DNA of 64,000 nt, from positions 124,001-188,000 of the forward strand of contig BDIU01000326.1 in NCBI GenBank assembly GCA_002118135.1, in the 5' to 3' direction. The DNA is from Trebouxia sp. TZW2008. Its lineage: Eukaryota > Chlorophyta > Trebouxiophyceae > Trebouxiales > Trebouxiaceae. Each line of letters starts with the position of its first letter. The stretch's first letter is position 1. Below are positions 45,901 to 57,900 of the stretch, piece after piece. The translations under genes and the position numbers were made by a program. Below the pieces are notes generated by a model. The model did no database searches. It had not been told where the DNA came from and saw only the letters and a list, made by a program, of their open reading frames with translations.

Positions 45901-48900
45901 AGGCAAGCCATGAATCATGATGACAATAGATTGCACGTAATGGCTCCAGTGATAGTTCTGTATGATGCATGTCCTGAGCAGCGCCGAGCAGCTTGGCATA
46001 TGCACTGGTGACCTTTGCTATGGTGCGTGCAACTCTGAGTTGTACTCTTTGCAAAGCTGAAGACCATTCAGCTTCAGGATCAGCTGCTATGATGGTTGCC
46101 TGAGCAAGCAGCTGCTAGCAGCTCTATGAGTTTGCTTACTGGACAACACACCACGAGTAGAGGATGCATTCTGGTGTCAAAGTGCTTGTCTTATTTTTCG
46201 TGCTTAGGGGCAAGCTAATCTGCTTGATGTTTGTTACAGGGCTATTGCAGCAGAGAGCAGCAAGAAGGAGCTGCAGCGCACAGTGCTGGGGGTTGTGCAA
46301 CCTGGAGACACCATTCCAATCCCCTATGGCTGGCACAAAGCTGGTGAGCCGCTTCACATGCGGCAGCTTTGCACTGCACAGCCTGCATTGCAAACCAGCT
46401 ATCTCGTAGACTACATAAAGCATGACTCATTTGGCCACACAAAGCGGCAAGCATTGCACAGCTTTGCAATGAACGAGGGCAAACATACAACTCCGGTGTG
46501 TTTCTCCTTGTGCGTCGCGGCAGTCATGCATACAGAGAGCAAAGCGTGCATGCCTTCCTATTATCGAGTCACAAGTTTTGCCGCAAGACAAATTAAAGGT
46601 CGTCCATTTACACACAAACAGTCCACCAAGCCATGTTTTTGCACAGCAGCTCTCTCCACTTGCATACACCTCAGACATGGGCTGTAACGCTTTTGCTGGC
46701 TCAAGGAACAAACCAGTGCAGAATTCACAAGGGTCGTGTCTTTGCAGGCAAGCAGCTGGCGGTGCGGCCTGTCTTGGATGCAGAGAGGCCTGACACGCAT
46801 GGGTGGAGCCTAGGAGCCAGTGACGGGGACCACAACATTAGGCTGGATGCCATGGATGAGGGCCTCACCCGCCTAGTTGCTTCCCTGCCCACTGATGAAG
46901 CATCCTTCAAAGGTCATGCATGAGCCAAAGCCAATCATATGCGCTCTCTCTGTGCAAAACGTGTCTGCTGTGAAACTGTGTTCTGCATACGTTTGACTAG
47001 GCTCATGGCGTGTGCAGATAGCTTTGCCCCACCAGCATACAAAACAACAGCCTTTTGTCAAGCCGTCTCAGATTTTCAGTTTTTCATGTCCTCAAATGTT
47101 CAATTGTTCAGGTTCTCAAATGTTCGGTTGTTGGCATTGATCATCATTTGGTGAAGCATGCTCACAATGTCTTACAAATGTGCGCAAGGAGGAGGAGGAG
47201 ATTTCTACATGCTTCAGCCAGACAACAAGTCTGATTGCACGTGCGCTGCAGGCAAGGAAGCGGTGACTCAAGGGCGCAACAGCCTGGCAGCTAAGCTGGC
47301 AGCCTCACCCGTGTGGCTCAGTCTCACCCTGGACGCTGACACCTTCCCCAACACTGCCCGTCAGGTCTTTCCTTCTCCCCCCTGTCTGCATTCTGTACTA
47401 GAACAACAGACATGATGTCTCATCTGTGACACAAACATCAAAGCGTTTTGTGATAGGAAGGTGTCAGTTCCACCCTGGACGCCGACGCCGCCCCAACATC
47501 GCCTGCCAGGTCTTGCCTGCTGAACTGTCACTGCATGTGGTGTTGCATGTATCGTCGAGCTCAAGCTGATGTTTGCTTTCAGAAGTGTCAACTGTTGACA
47601 GCCATGTAAGTACTGAGTGTGGTGTACATTTCGGTGTAACTAGAATGCGTAAAGCGAGAGCTCAACAGTGCAAAGCATGTGTGTTGGCATAAGCGTGCAG
47701 AAACACTGGCCATTGGAGACCTTGCCGTTGCCTCAGAAGTGTCTGCTGTTTTTGCTCATGCTGCAGCATGTTTGACTGTGCATCTTGTGGACTCAATACA
47801 CAAGACAGGGAATCAATATGTATCAACCTTGTTTTGCAGGAGATCAGCTACTGATGGATTTGCTTTGCGTTAGAAGTGTCAGCTCTTGCCAACCATAGCG
47901 CAGTATATGTCGTTGTGTACTTCAAGGACTTACTGATTACAAGAGCTGAGCCATGCAAAAGGTGCGTTGGCCATGTTATGCAGGAATACCGACCACTAAT
48001 GGATTGGAAAGTTGTGGCAGCAGCCCCTCTGGTCATTGAGAATCAGCTACCAGTTAAGGGCACCTACCTCATATGGGAGACTCCTAGGGTAAGCATGAGT
48101 GTACTTAAAACCCATCCATAGCAATCAACTCAGTAGCTTTCCTTGTGCAAGCAATCTTTTTCCTCCATGTCAAGAACTCTTACCAGTAATAGTCGCGAGG
48201 TACAATATGCCATGACATCTGCAACAAAACTTACACGTCCATATGGACCTCTTAGCCATGTTGTTTAGGGTCAAATCACATCATTTTGACGCTGCAAAAT
48301 GCCAGGATCTGCAGTGAAGCGATCTGAGCTAATGATCAAGTGCATGGCAATACTCTACCAAGGGAAACTGGCAAATTATGCATGCACATGGCACCTGACA
48401 TTCAGAGGCATTGTAGGATGGAGGAAATCTTGTGATGAGGCAAAGCGGCTCAATCGACAGCGGCGAGCGAGTCCACATCTACTCAGCAGATATGCGGCGC
48501 AGCATAAGCATGCAATTCTACCCAGACGGCTTCGATCTGGTCGAGCCTCAGCCAGTGCTGGTTAGCGAGGGCTATTCCTCACATCAGGCCGGAACCCAGG
48601 GCCGCCAGAAACTGCCTGATAAGTTCCATGTGGTCAAGGCAGGCGCTGAGCCTCAGGAGATTTTCATGGACAGGGACATTGACATGGAAGCCTGGCAGAT
48701 GCAGGACAAGGTATGGGTTGTGAATCAGGGTCCAGGGGACCAAAACCCTAAGTTTCAGATGCTGGCTTGTCTCATCTTGCAGCAGTGCTGTGTAGGAGTG
48801 CGTGCAAAAGCTCCATGTCCAGCTGCCACCCTCCTGCTATTGCAGTGGTACCAGCTATTTGAAGTGGCAGGCAGCCAACTGGCTTTTGCTCATCTATTTG

Positions 48901-51900
48901 TGGTATTTGCCTTGATAGCCTCAGCTGCTGTGTTGATCTCAGAATTTGAGTCTTTTGCAACTGCCCCCAGCACTTGCTGATTGACAAGGACTGCTGTTGC
49001 TTGCCAACAGCCTCAGGGTCATTACAAATCAGGCTAGCAAGGGCTGCACGATACACATCAAAGCCCTGTGTCAACACCATATTGTTCATCATGCTGCACA
49101 CAAATGCTGAAATATCCAACCTTGGTTCATGACTTTCAACATTTCCGACACTGATGATGTGCCTCTGCAGCAACTGGACCCTGGAGCAGCTGTGGCCAGG
49201 GGCTCCCCACTGCTGGTGCGTATGTTTGTACCCCTATGGCTAGTAAACGCCACCAACTTACCGGTTGGGGCAGTGGTGGTCGCCACTCAACCCCAAGTCC
49301 AGGGCAAGGAGCAGAAACCAGATGAGAGCAGCGCTCACGGCGGCATGCAGAGCGCTGTCAACAGCAGCAAGCTCAGGGTCATGGAGACCAGAGCCAAGCC
49401 AGCGTAAGTATTCAGTGCTGTTTTTCAGTTTCGAGTTGTTTTTCAAATATATTTTGTTTTGAGTGTTTCTACTGTCAAATCACATCATGCAGCAGGCAAA
49501 CTTTGCTGCTCTGTTATTGCTTCCTATCAGTCTTCAAGGCAGAGTTGTCCACAGCCAGCGTAAGTTTTGCTGCCAAATTTTGTCATGCAATCAGCAAGTT
49601 TTGATGCCCTGTTGTTGCGTTGCATCTGTCTTCAAGGCAGAGTTGTCCACAGCCGGCGTAGTTTGGCTGCCAATTTACATCATGCAATGAGCAAGCTTTA
49701 CTGCTCTGTCATTGCTTCCAATCAGGCTTCAAGGCAGAGACTTTCACATTTCATAACAGAAAGTCATTACAGATCTGTGCTCACCTCTCTGAAGAAAAAA
49801 GGCCAATGCCGCATTGTCACAGTGGGTCACATGACTGGCTTGTGAATCGTGCTGTTATCCTTGATGTTGCCTGACAGCAATGTTGATGGCAATGGTGATG
49901 TGTCATGCAGAAATGCTAGTATGGTCAACCCACGGGGCTGCTGACAGGTGGGCTCATTTGACATTGTTTTCACTGCCTTCTGAGGCCACAAGGTCATTGC
50001 AGCATTGACTATTTCGCCCTTGACATTTGCTGCTGGTGTACTTGAAAATGCTGATTGTGGTGCAGGGATCCTAGTTTGGTGAACCCACGGGGCTGCCGGC
50101 AGGTGGGCCCTGGGGCCATTAGCATGATGGCCTATCCCATGCAGCGCATGACCGCCTTCAAGCAGCAAGGTGACCGGCCCCAGTTCTTTGGACTCTGCCT
50201 CAGAGTAAGCTGTCACTTCTGTGTCTATTGCTGGCCTTTGCAGTTGTACTGCGAGACGAGCAAAGTGCGCAGCCTCGCAAAGTTGATCTCACCCCATCAA
50301 ACTGCATCTTGCTTGCTTTCTTGCTTGGATGAACTTGTGAAGGCTGTTTGACCTGGTTGCTTCCCTGATTTTGTATGCTCGCGTGAAGGATCTCTGTCCT
50401 GCTTGCCTTTGCATACAAGATCATTGTAAAGACTGGGTAGGAAGCTGCGGCAGGTGTGGCTCTAGCAGACAGGCGCACTTGAGTTGTATCAACTTCAGGT
50501 TTGACTCATGCTCATGAGTGACTGGATCTCACACTCATGCATGAGCACCTATCACCAACATGCTTACAGTTGGTCCCTGACTGTACTTTCTGCACCAAAT
50601 ATTCAGCTTGCGTGAATGTATGCTGGCAGATAGGGGAGTCTGGATGGGCTCCCCCGCTGCCTCTGGAAAGCAGTGACGGCAGCAACCAGCCGGACGACGT
50701 GAACACCAAGCCTGTGCTGCTGCGTGCGCGCATTCCTGAGTGGGGCACTGTGCATGAAGTTGTGGCCCGCGTGGAAATGGCTGGCAGTGGCTTTGAACGT
50801 ACCATGGTAGGCTTTCTCTTCCCCTGGCCTTGTTTTGTATTTTGACATGGTGTCAACTGGTCAACAGTGGAATTTTCTACTTGTCCTGGTCCGTGAGCAG
50901 TGCGATAGACTTCAGATCGTGTATCACAGCCCAGCAATCAGGGCGCAGTGCCTGGGTGGCCACTGGCAAGCTGCATGACGTCAGCGTGCCCGTTTGCAGG
51001 TTCTCAGGCTTCAGCCAAGTTGCATGATCTTCAATCACAATGTTAGCCCCAACACTGCTGCGCCTTCTTAGAGCGCTCAGCATGAGATCAAGCTGTCTTT
51101 GTGACAGCAAAGTTGCTGCCTTGTAGGTGCTCAGGCTTGAGCCACATGTTGTGATCTCGAACCGCACTGGCACCCCACTGCAAATCATGCACCACAGCCC
51201 AGCCACCAGAGTGCAGCGTCTGGGTAACAAGGCCATCGGGGTGCAGCCTGCACAATCCCAGCAGCCCCAGCGAACCCCTCCAGGCCTGAAGGGGGTGGTT
51301 GCTAACCCCCAACAAGACTGGACCTCCTGTATTGACATCCCCACTGGTACAAGCCCCATTAAGCTGAAAACCTATTCCTTTGTCAATTGCCGTACCCTGA
51401 AATGGATCAGAATCTGTGGTGTACGCCCTGCTCAGCACCTCTGTGATACCCTTTTGGAAGGATTAGCCTTGAGGAGCAGACATTGCTGTAGGAGCCTGCT
51501 CCTGTGCTGAGTCTTGCACCATTCTTGTGCTTGAATATCAGCTTTTCATTGGCCTTGACAATGCTGCTGTCACAACGTTAGCTGTCAACCAGCTACTGCT
51601 GTCTGGCATACTCTGCTATGTGCTGTGTGCTGATCATTGTGACTTAAACATGCTTTACAGATCATGCTGCTCAACTGACAAGGTTCGTGAGATGCCCCAC
51701 CCCCCTCCCCCCGGGCCCCCCCCCCTTGTTCAAGCTTTAGAACTAGACTCGGGATCATGTGGCATGCAGCCTCATGATGCCTATCTCATAATTCAGCCCA
51801 TTACGTACAGCAGATTGAGTCTCATCAACCTGATGTGAAAGTGATTTGCTGCACCAAGCCATTTGCGTGCGTATTTTATCAGGGCCAACTGCCTTGAACC

Positions 51901-54900
51901 CAAATGACATACTATCTGCAGGGGCGCTTGGTGTACCTGTACACTGAACCCTGAAGTCAGGCTGCCAGGCAGTGTCCCTACGCTTCTGGCCACTTCACAT
52001 TTGACCTAATCTAATCATGGTCAGCCGTCTTGCGTCCGCATGACAACACAATACAGTTTCACTGCAGGATCTCTTGGTGTACCTGAACACTGGAGCATGA
52101 AGTCAGACATCCGAGCGGTGTGCCTGCAATTTGGGCCAGTCACAGCTGACTTCCTTTTGAAGATGGTCAGCTGCCTTGTGTCTGCGTGACAACAAAATTC
52201 ATCCTGACTGCAGGGGCTCTTGGCGTACCTATACACTGGAGCATGAAGTTAGACAGTAGGGCAGTGTCCCTTCGCTTTGGCCCTGCCACAGCTGGATCAG
52301 GGGTGGACGCACCCTGGAGCCACCCCATTGAGGCCTCCTTCCCTGGGGGGGTTGAGAGCCATGTGGCAATCCCTGTGCAACCCCCTAGCCCCTCTGAGAC
52401 AGCCAAACCAGGTGCAGCTTTGCAATTTTGTGACGATACCTGTCATGATCTCCTTACTGGTTACTTGTTTACCATCTACTGTTGTGGCTCATCAGCCACT
52501 CTCAAACTGCACAAAGCTCTGCATGACACAGCAGCTCCTGTCGAACAGTCACAGCAAAGCATTCACCAGCGTTTGCCATCTCATAACATCATAGCATCCT
52601 TAGAACTTCCTGCCCATGCTTTTCCTTGTCCGGCTTGATGTCCGCTGTTCCCCATACGCGTTCCAATGTCTCTGTGCATATCCTCTGTCATGCACAGCTG
52701 ATGAGTCTGCTGAGCATTCACCCACTCATTCAAAAACGCGTGCTAGACAGGCTCAACAGGCCCAGCTAGGTATGTACTGAAGCACTCAGCGCATCTGCTG
52801 GGCAATGCAGGTGAAGCCCAGTCTGCAGGGGAGGCGGACCAGCAGAGCGGGGAGCGCAGTGTGGCTACCCTACTCACCGGCACAGGGCCCGCCTGGGAGC
52901 TGCATGGCCCCAGGGTTGCCCGCAGGCTACGCCACCGCACCAGGTTTTGCCTGCTTCTACTTGTAGCATGAGTGTGGGGTCGCCTTACTGGCTCTTATGT
53001 GTGGAGAATGCCTCTGGACTGTGTTACCAGCAGCAGTAAACGCAGCAGCAAGGTGATGAGTGACTACCACAGGACCCGCCTGGGGATTGCACAGGCCCAG
53101 AATTGCAAGAAGGCTACGTCATCACACCAGTCTCACCTGCTTCCCCATGCTTTGCATCCTGAGCGCATGACTGCCTGACTTGTTTGTTGCTGCCACCAAC
53201 CTGCAGGATGTTGGTGTTCCAGCAACTCCTTGGTCTGTGCTTCCCTGACAGTCTGCCACCAAAGGCTGTGCAAGCACAGCACTTGCAACAAGCTACAGCA
53301 CTGTACCCATCAACATCAACTGTGCCCCATGCAGTTTGAACAAGCAGGAGCGGGGGCAGTGGCGAGGGTCCTGAAGCCATGCCAGAGACAGAGGTGCTGC
53401 TTGCGCAATTGAGGTCAGCGGTATGCGGCCCAGGCTGCCATTACTAGAGCAGTGCAGTTGCTGTATATCATGCAGCTGTGTGATCAATTGTATCTCTGCG
53501 CTGTGTAGCGTGAATAGACAAGACAGCGGAGGGGGCACCGTAGAGGGTCCAGAGGCTAGGCAGGAAACAGAGGTTGTAACTTTGTTAGTGGAGCACAGCG
53601 CTGTGCGCCCTGCTACAACTGCTGCAGCATAATAGTGCTCAACCAGTTGTCCCCTGTGCAGTGTCAAATTTACTGCAAAGATTGTTCCCTTTGCAGTGCA
53701 GACAGGCAAGGGGGCACTGGGAAGGGTCCTGACGCCATGCAAGAAACAGAGTTTGTGATTCTGCGGTGGAGCACAGCGCTTTCGCCACAACTGCTGCAGC
53801 ATCATAGTGCTCGACCAGTTGTCCCCTGTGCAGTCTCAAATCTACATGCAATCCCAACACTGGTGGTTCCCGCTGCGGTGCAAACAGGCAAGGGGGCAGT
53901 GGGGAGGGTCCAGAGGCTATGCAAGAGACAGTGGTGGTGATTCTATGCTGAAGCACAGCGCTGTGCGCTCCGGGCTGCCTTTACCAGAGCAGTGCAATTG
54001 CTGTATATGATGCACCCGTGTGGTCAGTTGTATTTGTGCGTTGTGCAGTGTGAACAGACAAAGCAGCGGAGGAGGTACTGGGGATGGTCCTGACGCCATG
54101 CAAGAGACAGAGGTGGTGATTCTGCGGTGGAGCACAGCGCTGTGCGCTCCAGGCTGCCTGCACCTGGTGCTGGAAAGCTGCTCCCCCAAGGCACCCTACC
54201 TCCTGGAGAATCGGACCCCACACCCCTTTCACTACCGCCAAGCTGGCATTGGTACGTGCTGTACTCGCTTTCACCCGCTTTATGCAGAGTTTGTATGCAC
54301 TCTTGCCTCAATGTAGTCTTGACGACAAATTACTTTGGCTTTCAGAAGCCATCATGAGGCATTGGTATGGGCTGCACTTGCTTTTGCATGTTGTATTCAA
54401 GTTGCGTGTGACGTGCGCTTTTGCTCTAGTGCGAGGGACTTTTGCAAAAGCTGGATTTGGTTGTTGGAGTCATCAGATGAGACTCATGTGTCTGAGACCT
54501 CATCTCAAGATGCTGGCAACACCAGTGGAATGCGCCTCACAGGACAGCTCAGTAGCTGCCAAGCATGTGCATACTGACAGCAAGCTTTGTTTGCGGTGTG
54601 TAGGAGACTTACCCTTCCAGCCCTTGCCAGCCTACTCCGCTGCTGGCTTTGCTTGGCAGATCACAGAGAAGCCCTACCCCAGAGAGGTCAGCTGCCAGCC
54701 TATTTATTGATGCAATGCACACTGCACAAACCTGTCTGCATGCCTGAACCACAAATCCTATCTCAGGCTGCCTCTATAGACAGGGGCTCCTGTTATGACG
54801 CACTACACATACGCTTTTCTTCCCTTTTCTGCACGCCTATGCTTTCTTGACTGCTTGTGGTGCATCACAGCTTAGCTTGCAGCGCATACAGCCTGTGTTG

Positions 54901-57900
54901 CTGCATTGCTAGCACTGCCAGTGGTCCGCCCATCTCCTGAGTGCTGAAAGCTGCTGTACTGTGTATCTTTAGTAGGCTGTCAGTTCAACTCAGCAACTAT
55001 GTGAGCCGTCAAAAACAGCATGAGAAGAGTGTCTGCATTCTTGAGCAATCTGACGCAAAAGTTTGATGCAGCAGTACATGCCAAGTGCCTGGCACCAATT
55101 GTGGCAGCCAAAGCAGGCTTCAGAGTCAGTGATGGCATGCAAATACACAAGAATCCACAAAACAAAGCAAAGTTTCAGCAACGTAGTTGTATGGCTACTG
55201 CGATCATCCGCATTGGTGCAAATAGCACCAAGATATTACATTGCACTTGTATGCTTTCCCTATTCAGCCCACTGCCATACATTCAGGTGGAGGTACAGGA
55301 GGCCTATGGGAAACAGAGCCCCCAGAGGTATCCCTTGGACCCCCCTGACCCCAAGATGGTGACAGGGGAGGATGCTAGCACCCACAACCGGGGCTTGGGA
55401 GGCCCTCTTGCCAAACTGCCCTTGTCTGTGCAGCCTGGCGAAGTGCTTGTGCAGGTCTGCAGCAGATTTTCAGTCAATGCTAGACTTGCTATGCCTTGCT
55501 TTCCATGGTCAAAAGCTACACATGTTGAAGATGTTGACTGTTTGGCTGCCCGTGCAACACTTAGCTTAAGCTGCTGTGTACGGCTGGTTTTGTGCGTTTG
55601 CTTTGCCCATCACAGCCTAGCAAGGTGCTGTTGCAGTTCTGCAGCAATCACTGCTGTCATGCCTGGTAAGTTTTTCAGATGCTATGCAGTGCATAGCGCC
55701 TGCAGTGCTTGCAAAAGACGTGCTTTTGCTGCTGGAGCAATTGTGGTGCCATCTCTTGTATGCCACAACCTGCCAAGCACTTTGCACACAACAAAAAGCG
55801 TACCAAGTCATCTCTCGCAGTGGCTCACAAAACCCCACCTGTGTGTGGAGTCAAGGAATGCTGGGTCTCAATGCAGACGTTTTGCAGTCAAATATTGCTT
55901 TTAGCTGCATGTGATGTAAATGCTCTACATGGAGGACTTACAGTTCAGTCGCCACTTTCCTTTATGCCAATAAGCATGACTTGCAGATAGTGGATAGGGA
56001 GCAAGAGCTGATGTCTACAGCCGGGCTACAGAGCCTGGGGGGCGGGGCTGGGCTAGGCCGGGGCGGCCTAGACCGCGAGCTGCGCATTGTGCCAAGTAAG
56101 CCTTGAATGCACCAATTTTACGCAGAAAGGCCCATGCAGATTAGGATGGACTGTGATCTGTGCATTGTGCCAAGCTTGCCTGTGAGCACAGCAGTCTTGC
56201 AAAATGTATTGTGCATCTGATGGGTCATGCAGAACAGTATGGACTGTGACTTGTGCATGACATTAATCACGCCTTCAACACAGCAAACTTGCAACAATGC
56301 TTTGCGACAACTTCTGCCACATACACAAAGAGTCAGCTATGCACCATGCAACAAATACACCTTCAAGGCAGCAGTTTTGCACATGACTGGGTATGCAGAC
56401 TGACATGGACTTTGCCCTGTGCATTACTTCAGCAGCTGACTTACAAGGTGCTTGCACAACTGTTCATGATCTGCGTTGCAGGTAAGAAAGGTCCAAATGG
56501 CCAATCTGCTGTGCTCGGCTTAGCCTCAGCAGACGACAAGAGCGGCAATGCCTTGTATCTGTCAGTCAGCTTTGGCATGTTGGATGTGAGCATTGTAGAT
56601 CATCTGCCAGAAGAGCTGATGGCGGTGACTATACAGAACCTGAGTTTCAGAATGGCCCTGGGCATTGGCCCTGAGGGCACTTTCCAGCGGATGCAATTCA
56701 GTGTACAGACCCTTCAGATTGATGACCAGCTTTCTGCTTCAAGGTAAAGCTGCTTTGAATTGTTGGACAGGTACCTGGTCTGATGTGTTGTCACTCTACA
56801 GGGTGCAGCTGTCTGCTTATGCCTTTCACATGAACACTGTTTCCACCATCTTGCTTCTTCATCTGCACTGTTGAGCAGCCTCAGGCTCTCAGCAGCTGAT
56901 GGATTGCAACATCATATCCTGTGTGTTCACTACTTGCTAGCATTCACATGCGTCTGTCAGAGGTCATGTGCAAACTAAACATGCTGGATAGTTTGTACCA
57001 ACCTTAGGTAATGCTTGATTGTAAAGTCTGCCCAATGTAGCATGCAATGCGTATTGCAAGCAACATCCTCAGTCTATCTTGAATTCAGCTCTTGGCTCAC
57101 CTTTGATACTCATGCGCTCTTCTGTAGATTTTGAGGTGTTTTGTCACTTGCGGATGTTGCTGACGAGGATGCTGTTGGCCATCCTCTGTCTGCCCTGACG
57201 GTCATCAGCGAACAAGGCATAGCAAAATCTTGAGTTGGGATGCCTCTGAAAGCCATGTTTGGCCCTGCAGGTTTCCAGTTGTTCTGTCACCTGTTGAAGT
57301 TGCTGACGAGGGTGCAGTTGGTCACCCTCTGTTTGCCCTGACGGTCATCAGCCAACCAGGCCTGGCAAGAGGCCACACCTACTACCCGCTTATCTCCTTC
57401 CAGATTGCTAAGACCCTGCAGGTCTGCTTTCTCTGTCTTTTGTAACACTATCAGCAGCTCACACTGCATCCAGCTGTGTCTGCCTATTGCATTGCTGTCC
57501 GTCAGGCCTGGCAAGGGGCCACACCTACTACCCCCCCCCATCTCCTTCCAGATTGCTAAGACATTGCAGGTCTGCTTTCTCTGCCTGTTGTACTGCTATC
57601 ATTGTTTTATGCTGCAGTCAGCTGTCTGCCTGCTGTTCTCCTATTGGCCTGGCAAATGATCACACCTACTGCTCTCTGATCTGCTTCCAGGTTGCTAAGA
57701 CATTGCAGGTCTGCTTTCTTTGCTTGCTGTGCAACTGTCAGCTTGTGGTACTGCGGTTAGCAGTCTATTTGGTGCACTCTTATCAGCCTGGCCTAGCAAG
57801 TTGCAATACCTATTGCCCTCTCACTTCCTCAAGGACTGCCAAGACTCTGCAGGTCTGTTGACTACTTAGTAGTTCTACTGTCAGCAGACCTTGCCTGTTG

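Larger units (their letters stand above)
42736..48710 (+). other. VPS13: VPS13 exons 50-60
   Basis: Exons 42736-42960, 43476-43628, 43988-44089, about 44408-44620, 45108-45223, 45757-45902, 46240-46343, 46748-46912, 47252-47364, 47984-48088 and 48417-48710, residues about 3049-3626. Blocks include FEHERFLPLAGWSSRHLLPT, EGWAYAPDWAAMDWPPQNG, a basic RRRRWLRRRRQ stretch, VVQPGDTIPIPYG and ERVHIYSADMRRSISMQFYP. Exon 55 ends at 45902 and the next intron starts GCAAGC (GC-AG). The join from 44089 (phase 0) to the exon at about 44408 (needs phase 1) is unresolved; a small exon may be missing. Confidence 0.82.
49171..52411 (+). other. VPS13: VPS13 exons 61-65, SHR-binding (DUF1162) region
   Basis: Exons 49171-49403, 50066-50204, 50630-50806, 51127-51346 and 52214-52411, residues about 3627-3949. 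The block LLVRMFVPLWLVNATNLPVG, then IGESGWAPPLPLE and LRLEPHVVISNRTGTPLQIM, matches the SHR-BD domain, the region that in plants binds the SHORT-ROOT transcription factor and in other eukaryotes belongs to the VPS13 adaptor-binding module. An alga is unlikely to have SHORT-ROOT itself, so the partner is unknown. Exons 62, 64 and 65 have decayed copies upstream. Confidence 0.88.

Noticed and set aside
55020..55904. Longest plus-strand open frame in this part (294 codons)
   Set aside because: Only 55287-55454 matches VPS13, and the rest is open by chance on both sides of exon 69. The exon has good splice sites and joins in phase.
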